Shown here: positions 1 through 9,956 of the stretch, in pieces
Layout: each line of letters begins with the position of its first letter
How positions within the stretch are numbered: the first letter of the stretch is position 1
NCBI GenBank assembly: GCA_036897485.1
Contig: JAYMTF010001140.1
Coordinates: 1-25,955 of the forward strand
Direction of reading: 5' to 3'
Origin: Pelargonium nanum
Lineage: Eukaryota > Streptophyta > Magnoliopsida > Geraniales > Geraniaceae
Length of the DNA stretch: 25,955 bases
Program-made: the position numbers and the translations under genes
Notes under the pieces: generated by a model
What the model was told of the DNA's origin: nothing
Seen by the model: the letters and a program-made list of their open reading frames with translations, nothing else
The model's database searches: none

Positions 1-124
1 AACACAATGATGACATATAGGGACTCAATTTGAGTCCCACCATTGCTGATGCTCTAAGTATCTTAATTATTCACAACAAAAAATTCTTCCATTACAAATA
101 TGTTTTCTCACATTAATTCAAATA

Positions 125-245
125 GGTCAAAGAAGCAATTTGGTACTTGATTTTTTTTTCTTACTAGTTTTTGAACTATTGTGTTTTGGGCCCAATTTGG
201 TGCATGAACTATTTTTTAATCCAAAATACTTTTTGAACTTTTAAA
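125..245. repeat. AT-rich interspersed repeat fragment of the 'aatttggt..gaact' type
   Basis: The phrases 'caatttggtgcatgaact' and 'aatccaaaatac' recur in slightly changed form, as in the arms of short foldback or MITE-like plant repeats. A fuller relative lies at 20786-21139. Only one arm-like piece is visible and no partner arm was found, so this is a weak call. Confidence 0.3.
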
Positions 246-360
246 TATGAACTCATAATGCTTGGAGAAGTGATCTAAGTCATTTTGGGAGAGCCGGAAG
301 TGAAATGCATCTGACGTTCAGAGTCGCATAAGCCTTGTACATTTTTTTGGTGTTGGAAAG

Positions 361-785
361 AGATCAGGGCGGCAACCCTGGTGAGGTGTTCGCGAAGAGG
401 ACTGGAGGAGCCCGGGCCAGGGTCACAGTCTTGGTGAGCTGCTCGGCTTCAGTTAGCTCTTGATCGGCATTCGTGGGGAAGACACTTGATGAGACCTTCA
501 TTGAGGCGCCAAAACGGACCTTATAGACTTGCTTGAGATGACTTTCATGCTCTTTATGGTCTTTGTTTTAGGGAGGATTCACTTGGAACACTTCCAGAGG
601 TTTGGGGACACAAGGAGGCCATTCGGGGGAATGTGTGGAGGTAACGGGGCCCCAAGGCCGCGACATCAACACCAAGGCCACGTCCTTGGTGAGCTTTCCA
701 GCTCTGGAATAGCTCCTGAGGTGTTTGCGGGATGGATGGAAGTAAACGAACCAAGGTCGCGGCCTTGGTGTGCTGCCCGATCTCG
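361..785. repeat. GC-rich region with four degenerate copies of a ~36 bp motif
   Basis: Four related segments start near 364, 415, 671 and 748. Each has the form CCAAGG-x-CGCG-x-CTTGGTG-x-GCT, for example 'accaaggtcgcggccttgg' at 748 and 'accaaggccacgtccttgg' at 671. A second phrase, GAGGTGTTtGCG, recurs at about 381 and 717. The segment is clearly GC-richer than its surroundings. Small open frames on both strands here have no recognisable domain, so I treat it as decayed repetitive DNA, perhaps an internal part of an LTR element, and not as a gene. From 786 to 1160 the GC-richer sequence goes on without a feature I can name. Confidence 0.5.
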
Positions 786-1160
786 TCTTGCTTCAAGGTA
801 GCTTTTGTGAATTTCATTTTGTCTTAAGTCTCTTGGATGATGGTTAGAGACTCCGAGATGAAAGTTAGAGCTTTGGGCTTCGGGGAGCATTTTGGACTTC
901 TAGGATTCTGGTGACGCGCCCTAGGGAACCCCTTAAGGCTTCAAAGGAGCTCATTACCTTTTTGGAATTCGGAGGAGCTAGAAGGTCCTGGACGAGCTCC
1001 AGGACACTCTTTGAGACTAAGTGTTGAGAAATTTTCTAGGCGACTAAGGTCGACTGGACGACTAATATGGTTGAGGATCTGTTTCGATGGACTACTTGGT
1101 TTTTGAGGAAGGAGATGATGTGGCGCTCAAACACCAGTGTTACGTTTTCATTTTTCGTTT

Positions 1161-1541
1161 TAACTTATGAATTTTTATGTATCATCATACATATTTAATT
1201 ATTTTAAAAGTCTATAATGACATTATCATGAAAGAAATGTAGTATTGTTTTTAGTATATAATAATCACTAGTCTCTATTTAATTAATAATTTATTAGAAT
1301 GAATATGATTAGTAATTTATAATAAGCCATCATTTCATTATCATTGTATCACTTAATGATAGAGAGAAAAAAAAAACCTCAAACATGATTTTTAATAAAT
1401 TCATGTGAATAAAATGATGTCACATCATCAAGTAATACTTACACCCAACTTAATCACCCGCTCAGCTCAGATCCATTTAATTTGTGTCTTGGCTGAAATT
1501 TTGGGTACTCTTACATGATATTCCATTTGTTTGTGTATTTG
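1161..1541. other. Intergenic AT-rich DNA upstream of the dehydrogenase gene
   Basis: AT-rich sequence with short A and T runs. Nothing recognisable was found on either strand. It probably holds the distal promoter of the gene starting at 1832. Confidence 0.5.
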
Positions 1542-1549
1542 TATAAATA
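1542..1549 (+). promoter_or_regulatory. Candidate TATA box of the dehydrogenase gene
   Basis: TATAAATA lies about 280 bp before the chosen ATG. It would place transcription start near 1575 and give a 5' leader of about 250 nt containing a CT run. A second TATAAA-like string lies at 1563. This is inferred from motif and position only. Confidence 0.35.
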
Positions 1550-1743
1550 AGAACATTGTTGATATAAAAGTGGAGGGAGGGGAAGTAAAACGGAGCCGTA
1601 GTAGTAACAGTAGAACCGCGAGACGTGTTGGAGGCAAACATAAACATAAACATGCCTGCGGATGAGGAGGCAGCGACTCAGACATCAACGGTGCTGACTT
1701 CTTCCATCTCTGTTTCTTCCCAACCATAAATCTCCTCATTTCC

Positions 1744-1759
1744 TCTCTCTCTCTCTCTC
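1744..1759 (+). repeat. (CT)8 microsatellite in the predicted 5' leader
   Basis: Eight uninterrupted CT units about 75 bp upstream of the ATG at 1832. CT/GA runs are common in plant 5' leaders and core promoters; no specific role can be read from the sequence. Confidence 0.75.
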
Positions 1760-1831
1760 GCTCACTAACCATATATCTCTATATTCTATACATCGGAAAT
1801 CGTTTGAATATTAATATCTACTGTAACAAAG

Positions 1832-2898
1832 ATGATGATGCGGAGCATTGCCAGCACAGCCTCCACAAGAGGCGTCGCCGCCATTGTCGGCGTCGGCCCC
1901 AACCTCGGTCGCTCCATCGCTCGCAAATTCGCGCACGAAGGCTACACCGTCGCCATACTCGCCCGTGACTTAGGCATGTATTTATAAATACAATTAAACA
2001 TATATATAATTCCATATATTCATGCATTTCCGGGACTAATGAGTGTAATTGACTTGGCTAGCAGAAAGATTGTCGAGATTCGCTGAGGAGATAGCGAGAG
2101 AAGAGAAGGCTCAAGTGTTCGCAATACGAATAGACTGCTCCGACTCAAGAAGCATCAGAGAGGCCTTCGAAGGCGTGCTCTCGCTGGGATTCGTGGAGGT
2201 TCTGGTCTACAATGCTTATCACCCACACTACCCTTCTAATTTCTCCGATACCCGAATCGACTCCTTCCAGAAGTCCATAGCTGTCTCTGCAATCGGCCCC
2301 TTCTACTGCGCCCAACAGGTCTAATACACTTCAATTCATTCATCATCTATTTGAAATCTTCAGATCCAATGGTGTTTAATTTGATTGCTATATGAAACAG
2401 GTTCTTCCAGGAATGGCGGAGAGAGGGAAGGGGACGATACTTTTTTCGGGATGTGCAGCTGCACTCAACGGCATTGCTGGATTTTCTGAATTGTGTATGC
2501 TTAAAAATTGTTATACCTTTTTTTTATTATTGAAATTCGAATCCGAGTTCTTTATGTTATTATTTTGAAATGGAATGAAAACAGGTTGCGGAAAATTTGC
2601 GTTGAGAGCACTGGCGCAGTGTCTAGCGAGAGAATTTCAACCGTTAGGGGTACATGTGGCGCATGTCATCATTGACGGAGTGGTGGGTCCACCTCGGGGA
2701 GCGTCCACATCGTCGTCACCGGGAACGGCGATGGTGATGGTGCAAAGAGGATCGGTTGGGGAGATGGACCCGGACGCGGTGGCGCAGACGTATTGGCACC
2801 TCCATGTTCAGGACAGAAGCGGGTGGACCCAGGAGATTGATCTCCGCCTCTCCGGCTCCTCCTCTGCCTCCTCCTCTTCCTTTACTAGATTCTTCTGA
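1832..2898 (+). CDS. Atypical short-chain dehydrogenase/reductase-like protein (Rossmann fold), 4 exons, 267 aa
   Basis: Exons 1832-1973, 2065-2318, 2401-2494 and 2585-2898 join in frame to 267 residues. The start is the first of three consecutive ATG codons. A glycine-rich nucleotide-binding loop (G20-x-G22-x3-G26) follows the first beta strand, and the SDR 'NA' turn is at N97-A98, so an NAD(P)-binding Rossmann fold is well supported. The active site is unusual. K167 of the YxxxK motif is present and followed by the typical FALR helix, but the Tyr position is L163 and the usual Ser position, 13 residues earlier, is C150. The protein may therefore bind nucleotide without classical dehydrogenase chemistry. 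The C-terminal third (WTQEIDLR near the end, then a Ser-rich tail) matches a plant SDR group of unknown substrate, recalled from memory. Intron 1 lacks a GT at the position that pairs with the best acceptor; see findings. The gene converges on the next one. Confidence 0.88.
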
Positions 2899-4344
2899 AA
2901 ACCAAACTTCATCTTCACTATCCCACTTGTTCTGCTACTAGATTCTTCTAAAAGTTGTTGCTTCCTCTATATCTAGGTATTTACCTAGCCCACTTGTGCT
3001 ACCTCCTTACTAGTATCTTCTACTCATCCCTTGATTCCCACTCCTTTGTCACTTATCAACCATTCCAACAAATCATCACTTCCAATTCTACTTGTCTTAC
3101 TATATACCACTCACTTTCCAAAAATTGGTGGGGGGAATCAAGGAACTAATCGCTTGTGTAGGATGAGTGTGCGTGTACTATATGTTTGTGGAGGAATTGG
3201 GAGCATAAAGCTGGTGGGATAGATGTATGCGTTTCAACGTTTTAACTATGCATAACATAAAAATGTGATAAAATAAAGAATTATCTATGTGGTTATAATT
3301 GTTAGCGTTGTATTGGCTGGATTGGTTGTACACACATAGCTTAAGAGTCAAGAATATGTGGTGTAACATACTCATACGTCCACCTATCTATTGGCATGTG
3401 ACATGTGTGAACATTAAGTGCATCATGTAATGTTGCATGTATTTTGACATTCTTTTGCAATAATTGTGCAATCACTTGGATTTAATGGAATCTAATATGT
3501 AACATGGGTTCTTGCAACTAATTTGATGTTTGTTGGAATGGATACAAAGGAAAGGATCCAATAGGTAATTAAATGGTGGGGACTCTCTTATAAAGAGATG
3601 TCAAAAGAATAGGAGGGGTGGGGGACATGAATGCATGGACGAATAAGAGACTTCGTGTTTCAATCGAGTACGCACAAAGTTTCAAATACTTTGAATTCCA
3701 AAATAAAGTGGCAAAAGAAAAAGATTCACAGCGTGTCAAGTAGACTGCTACGTGTTAGGGATAAACTGTCATTTCATTGGTCCCACATTTTTTATACGTG
3801 TTTACTGTTTATAATATTCTTACATGAAATGATCTTCCTTTTTGTTTTATAGTACTACTAGTACTATGAGGAATCTATCTCACCCACACCCATAACCAAT
3901 AGAACCTAGTATATCTCATATCATAAAAGTTGGGAATCAGAATCCGTAAAACAATCACAAGTTTGATTTAGTCCTTTAAACCAATCATTCATGTCATAAC
4001 ACGACACACAACTACAAACTAACATGTTTATACTCACATTTTATTATCGCATCGCACAAACAACTTTCAATACGACACGAACACAACATGCGCAAATTGT
4101 CAACTCTAGTTACACTTCCGTATACGTATCATAGTTCCAATGTCAAGCACAACCTAAGTACAAGCCTACAATTCTTGCCAGCACATCTATGGTTCCCTTC
4201 AAAGAAGAAAAAAAACTATACTTCCACAACATTGGTCTTAATGGAAACTGTAACAAGAGAATGTAATCTGACTTATAATATTCAAACTAGCAACACGTTT
4301 GAGCATGTAGTCAGAATGAGAAGCCAGGTAAACATGCAACTCAA
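2899..4344. other. Intergenic region between convergent genes
   Basis: It holds the 3' ends of the dehydrogenase gene (+) and the SAP-domain gene (-). The sequence is AT-rich with scattered short open frames that show no domain and no coding-like composition. I see no RNA gene, inverted repeat or recognisable mobile element in it. Confidence 0.5.
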
Positions 4345-7300
4345 TTAGTAATTCCTGTGTCCAAACATATAGTTTCTTGAAGGATATTGATGCATTGGCC
4401 TACCAATATTCATATATACACCCCTAGACTCAAAGTCATAGCTAGGATTTGAATAGGCTTGATGACCAAGGTCAAACGATTGATATTGCTGTGATGGAGG
4501 CGGCATATATGATGTTCCTGCATAAGGAGTAAAGGGTGGCAATCCCGTTGTAGCTGAAGTGGAGGCCAAGTCATAGTTGGAGATGTGGCGCGGTGCACTC
4601 TGGTGATGAAATCTTGCCCGAGACAGATGTGGGTTTTGAGGAGGATCAGCAACTGACTGACGGGTGGAAACTCCGTCTCTGTTTAGGCTAGAATGGTTCA
4701 GATGCCTTGAAGATTCGTAGGCTATGAACCTAGCATTTTGATCCCGATTCACATGTCTAAATGAAGGGGTGTCTTTATGAAAATTAGTTTCTGAATTTCT
4801 ATGAGATGTAGCTTTCCCTTGTCTAACATGCTTCCCTTTTTTTCCTTCATTTGTCTTTCTCGTTCGAGAAGATTTGGTATCATGGAAATGTTTTTGACGC
4901 TTCACACCTAATTATCATCATAACAAAAGTGAGAATCAAATATCCGACACTATACTACAAGACAGATATGAACAGCCTCAATACCTCTATCTGTAGATCG
5001 TATCTTCTCAGTTTTTCTCATTGCCCTCACAAGTCTTGCTGCTGCACCTCGTTTATGTTTCTCATCAAGCACTTTTGATCTTTCTGCTTCATTACTCCAA
5101 CGCTGAAATTTGGACAGTAATATTAACTGGTGGTAAGAGCTAGATTGCCATTCTTCTAAGTAACAATTTACCAGTTGATAAAAAAAAAGTAACAATTTAC
5201 CTGTCTAAAAGTCTTCAATTTATAGAGGTTTCGACCCTTCACAAGCAAAGGAAAAAGTGAAGGCAATGTCTGGATCCCTTTGCTCCACAGCACTTCAACC
5301 TAGTATAGAAATTGACCAGATACGATGAAATAACTGAATAGAACATTCTTTTTTTCCATAAAGAACATTCATAGTTTGGTTAGTGGTAGATCTCTTAGGA
5401 TGTGAAAAATGAGGCCGGCAATCAACCTAGGAGAGAGAGAGAGAATGAACCCAGTTATCAGCTTTACCGTAAATGTGTGCTGCTGTTTAGCTGCACCATA
5501 GCTTTCCTTTACCACCCTCCCAGCAATGGTCCTCTTTCCTTGGAGATTTCCTCGCCTGGTCATTTTATCAAATCTGTTTGAAATGAAAACCTCAATTTAC
5601 AAAACAAAACAAGGAAAAGAACAAAATCTAAAAGCTTTGAATATAACTAATAACTTAAGAAAATTGGATCTTTAAGAAAGAATAAGAGATGGTTTAAGTG
5701 GGTACTGCTTATAAACTTTCTGCGTGAATAGAACAACATCTCCCTTACAAACATCTCCTGCATATAGCAACAAACTTTAACCTGTCTTCCATGCAATAAA
5801 TAGTTGACTTAATAAATAAACACGAGCACTGTAAGAGCTTTACCTGTACAGTTGATAACAAATGATGATCTTGGATAGAGTGCTTCGCCATTTCTATCTC
5901 TTATCCTAAGATGTAAGGTAAGTATAAAAAAAGAGCATTCCTATCAGATAGAAAGAGAGTTACAGAAAAAGAGTTGGAATGATAACATACTTGTTGCATC
6001 AGGATCCTTCCTATTTTCTTCTATAAATATTTACAACATTTCCAGTTCATCAATTATGATCCATTAAAGCAGAGATATTAAATTGACTTAGACAGCAATC
6101 AAACAAATCATATCAGAACTGCATTCCAATAATTAGCCATAAATAGTGATATGCAACTAGGGAAGTCAAGAGTGTATAGAACAAATTAGACTCGTATGTC
6201 TTAAGGTTAATTGAAACTGAATATAAAGAGAAGTAATATCATATTAGGATTTTGAATGGAGCTTCCTAGGACAAATGACTTGACAGCTAAAAGTGAATCC
6301 GAATCGCGCAACATATCTTACCGACAGATGCACTTTTTCCTAACATATCAGCTCTCTTTTCAAGTGTAATGACAGTGACACAGTGTAGGAGTTATTGTCC
6401 ATGGACACCAATTAGACCTCTTGTATTGGCTAAAGCAATCATGATCACTTCCCAAGGTCATCTTTGAGCTACTAAAGATTAGTCTATGATCAAACTTCAG
6501 CACAAACACCTTGTCAACATAATCAAAATTGTACATAGTAAACTACGGATACAAAGTGCTCAATGTTTATCACAATTTTCTCGAATTCTAGCTTGTCGTG
6601 AAACTAATATATAAAACTTTCCTTTAAATTTATTTTTTTTGAAGCAAACTTTCCTTTAAATTTTAAAAGAATCTTTTTTATCACAAAGAACTCTCCAAGC
6701 TCTCCACCTAATTAAGCATCATACTATCTCCAAACAATATGCAAGAGGTGTTTGTTTTATCGAATTCTATATTGACCTTAGACACTGACCTGGTATTTTG
6801 ATTTATTTCCAAAAATAAAAATCAACTGCTCTTAACCCACAAAATTCTTCGTAAGTTCCACCTAAGCAGCTACACGTAGTTGTTCAACATCTCTTGCAAG
6901 TATCAATACCAGAATTCCATTTTATGGTCACTTCTCAAACAAACTGATGTAACCAAATCGACCATTCAAAAAACAAATAGAACACTGAAGTATGTTCATC
7001 ATAATCACAGCAACAGCATGACACATCAAATTATCGCGTCCATAAAATCTTAGAAACACTAAGAAAAAGCAAGGTCACATATATTCATTCATTGCATTAA
7101 GCACTAACCTCCAGTGCTCCTGGATCCTCTTTATACATTCTGCCTTAGTCCCTGAAATCCTAAGTTCATGCCTCCGTAGATAAGCTTTACATTCCTTCAC
7201 ATTCAAACCTTCTAGATCCCTCCCTTCTGAAATAAGAAAATAGCATGAGATTCAACAATCACAAAGATGATTAAATGCACTAGAAATGGCTTTCAAGAGC

Positions 7301-8106
7301 TCCATTGGTGATGCCTAGAGGGGAAATGTTTTCACAACAGTCAAAATGATAGTGATTGAACTTAATAGCAAATTGAATAAAGCTAAATACTGCCCTAGGT
7401 ACAGAAAAGAGACAATTCATCTTGTAAATACGACAAAATCTTGATAAATGCATGAGAGAATCAAGTAAAAATTGTGATATCTCGGTGCTGATTCTCAGCA
7501 CTCTCTCTTGTCATACCCATGGAACTCAGAATTCAAGATCCAACAAACTGTTTTATCAACAGAGCAGTGTATATATGTATTTGTGTTCCACCAGTTATTT
7601 TGTAGTTGAATGCCTGAGAAAACATTACTTGAAAGTAACTATTTCAAACGATAAACAAGTAAAATGGCAAAATCGAATGATACGTAAAGCTATGAATACA
7701 GTTGAAGTTGGATCTAATTTGAAACAACCTCTATGAATAGGGGAAATGTGATTAGATAAACCCTCAGAGAAAAACCTTGAAGGAGGCGAGTGACTCTGTT
7801 GCAGAGAGAGTCGTCATCGCCGTCGTCGTTCACATTCTGTGCATCGTCTTCATCATCATCATCCGATTCTTCATAAACATCCGATTCTTCATTTACATAC
7901 TCATCATCACTGGAATCGATTCCATCGCTACTGAACAAGAAAAAACAAGGGGAAGAAATTGGAGAGAAAGGCAAAAAGAAGTAGCGATGAAAATGAAGAT
8001 ATGGAAATGAATACCTGTGACGACTCGAATCGCTAGCGATGTAGTTTCGATCATCGTCGTCGGAAGAGAGACAGATGAGAGTGCGTTTACGGTTGCCCTC
8101 ACGCAT
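4345..8106 (-). CDS. SAP-domain nuclear protein, plant 'zinc finger CCCH domain-containing protein 62'-like, 9 exons, 454 aa
   Basis: Exons in gene order: 8106-8015, 7930-7776, 7226-7109, 5905-5844, 5757-5706, 5573-5468, 5299-5201, 5102-4985 and 4907-4345. All have GT..AG borders and join to 454 residues. The start is the ATG at 8106; the frame opens further upstream but without an ATG. Residues 1-20 are basic. Residues 31-75 are very acidic, with runs of D, E and S. Residues 84-121 form a SAP helix-extension-helix (LEGLNVKECKAYLRRHELRI..GTKAECI), a DNA/RNA-binding fold. Residues 123-228 form the conserved core of the plant family (LYPRSSFVINC, GDVCKGDVVLF, AGRVVKESYGAAKQQHTFT, LWSKG). Residues 229-268 are a basic helix, and the rest is low-complexity, rich in S, H, N, Y and P. 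A nuclear location and nucleic-acid binding are inferred; the true function is unknown to me. No CCCH finger is visible; see findings. The family name is from memory. Confidence 0.85.
5158..5201. repeat. Direct duplication (15 bp) around an A-tract insert, overlapping a splice donor
   Basis: AAGTAACAATTTACC occurs at 5158-5172 and again at 5187-5201, separated by AGTTGATAAAAAAA. On the minus strand the copy ending at 5201 contains the donor of exon 7 of the SAP-domain gene, so the donor sequence GGTAAATTG exists twice, 29 bp apart. It looks like a target-site duplication around a minimal poly(A)-ended insertion. Confidence 0.7.
5340..5370. repeat. Direct duplication (9 bp) around a T-tract insert
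   Basis: AGAACATTC at 5340-5348 and 5362-5370 flanks TTTTTTTCCATAA. It lies in an intron of the SAP-domain gene. Nine base pairs is short, so chance is a real alternative for this one. Confidence 0.45.
6614..6663. repeat. Direct duplication (18 bp) around a T-tract insert
   Basis: AAACTTTCCTTTAAATTT at 6614-6631 is exactly repeated at 6646-6663. The 14-nt insert is ATTTTTTTTGAAGC. It lies in the 1.2 kb intron of the SAP-domain gene. Read on the minus strand, the duplicate begins after TTTT at an AAA, a typical LINE-endonuclease context. Confidence 0.7.
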
Positions 8107-9956
8107 TACAAAATTGGAATTGAGATTTGAGGGCACCTCTCTCCTCCAATACTCATGGAAATGTAAATGAACTTCCCGCCATCATTTCTTTGGAAATTGT
8201 TTTTTTTTTAAGCCCAAAACACTCACCTCAAGTTTAAAAAGTTCCGCGGCACCTTTTTTTCCTTTCATTTCATTTCAAATTTTAAATGAGAGAAATTAAA
8301 AATTAAAAAAGAAAAAGAAATGAATTATGCATGTACTACATGGTGCAATGGTGCATGTTAAATACATGTACAAGTGAAAATGAATCATGGACGTTGATTA
8401 CAGAAGGTACCCACATACCCCAACCGGCTGAAAACCTAAGTTGTCCAAATGATATAAATATTATTAAATGAATGTCATTGAAATTAGAAAAATTTAAAAA
8501 TAAAGAAAAAAATCATAACTTTTAGCTCAAATCTCCCTTTTGATGGATTCTCGTCTTAATTTCATGTAATTTTGCAAGAGGTACATGATTATGGCTTAAA
8601 CTTTGAAAAAAATAAATTTTTCTTGACAAAATAAAACATTTACAAATCTGATTTGGTAAAAAAATATGAAAAATTAGTTAAAAATGAAGAAAAAAGAAAT
8701 AACTTTGTATAATAAGTTTCTATTTGGTAATTTTGACATGATTGTAAGTATTATTTTTTTTACACATAAACAAGAATATTGGTTCAATTTTGAAAAATAG
8801 TGAATTCTTATAGTTTAAAAATGATGATTTGCCCTTAAAAAAATGATGATTTGCAGTTCATATTTAAAAAATTGGGAAAAGTTTAAAAATTGTGATTTTG
8901 TCATTCATTGTCTCTTTTATGCAGTTTTTTTAGTTGATCTCATGCAATTTTTCGAGAGTAATCTAATGACGTCTTTAATTTTACAAAATATTAACATTTT
9001 GTGGTTCGATTTGTTGTTTTTAGTTTTTCGGCGACTTTCCAGCGGATGAAAAAGTAAGACATAGATGGTTGTTTAAGTATTAAAAAAATATTTAATCATC
9101 ATGTGACCGACACATGTTAACGAAAATAAAATCTTTCGTAAGACTTAATATTTTACACTTTTAGTAAAAGATAGGAAAGTTAGTTATAGACTTTTAAAAC
9201 ATAAGACTGTCATGTCTTTTGGTATCAAACATAGGGGAGTTTACTGTAATTAACCATTGTTTTTTTGGGCATATACTTTTCTAGGGGTTATAACCAAAGT
9301 GTTGTAAAATTCTGACTGGTTTAACCACGATCCGGCAGCCCAACCGGTTTGAATTTTAAGTGGTTCAAAAGATTGGTCAGATCTTGTATGCATTATTTGT
9401 TATGTGATAAATTGAAGAGTTTGATTCAAATCCCAAGTAATAAACATTCACCAACGTAAAACAGTAAAACACAAAGTGTTGGAAGCAAAGATTTTTTTTT
9501 TTTCGTTTCCGTTGTGGAGGCAATTCAAAAGTAATACGCCGACATTTTACAAGCAAATGTGGAGTAACCCAGAATTGACTGGCCTGGCTGGCTAATACAA
9601 TTACAAATATGTCAGAATATCAATCTGGTTGAGAAATATTCTCACCTGCAAAGCAAGGAAACACACCTTTTTTTTTCCTTTGAACTACACATTTACAGTA
9701 CGAAACATAAATGACTAAACTTCATCGCCACCTCGAGGAGCACGAGCCCCACCCATTCCTAAACTGTATACAAGCTTTGCCGCAAAAGATGAAATCAGTT
9801 TCAATGCAACAATGCAGATTCTGCTGGGCCTTAATGCAGCGCCAAAATCTGTGAAACTGAGTCTTGGAAGTGTCTTTAATCACCTCTTACCCGCTTCTTA
9901 TTACAGCCAAAACAGCGAAGGCAAATAATACTTCTTGCATGACATCATCGGACGGT
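8107..9956. other. Intergenic DNA: promoter of the SAP-domain gene and 3' end of the kinase gene
   Basis: The part next to 8106 should hold the SAP-domain gene promoter. About 9650-9956 is probably the 3' untranslated region of the kinase gene, as it is less AT-rich and follows its stop codon at 9957. The middle is very AT-rich with no recognisable feature apart from the small duplication at 8817-8854. Confidence 0.45.
8817..8854. repeat. Direct duplication (12-16 bp) around an A-tract insert
   Basis: ATGATGATTTGC at 8821-8832 is repeated at 8843-8854, with CCTTAAAAAA between. The duplicate may extend into the shared A run, to 16 bp. The upstream flank is TTT/AAAA. It has the same architecture as the other A/T-tract duplications in the window. 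Confidence 0.6.

Noticed and set aside
529-890. Open frames on both strands in the GC-rich repeat region
   Set aside because: GC-rich repeats lack stop codons by composition; no domain, no splice context and no similarity could be seen.
5985-6020. A possible 20-nt micro-exon in the 1.2 kb intron of the SAP-domain gene (AG/GAAGGATCC...AACAA/GTATGT)
   Set aside because: The flanking exons 7226-7109 and 5905-5844 already join in frame, and 20 nt would break the frame.
7777-8010. Plus-strand open frame rich in Ile and Val opposite the SAP-domain gene
   Set aside because: It is the antisense of the Asp/Glu-coding GAT/GAA runs in exons 1 and 2, which read as Ile/Val/Phe on the other strand.
9480-9520. 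A further A/T-tract micro-duplication near the T run at about 9491
   Set aside because: The flanks (GTTGGAAGCAA and GTTGTGGAGGCAA) match only loosely, so it was left out of the set.
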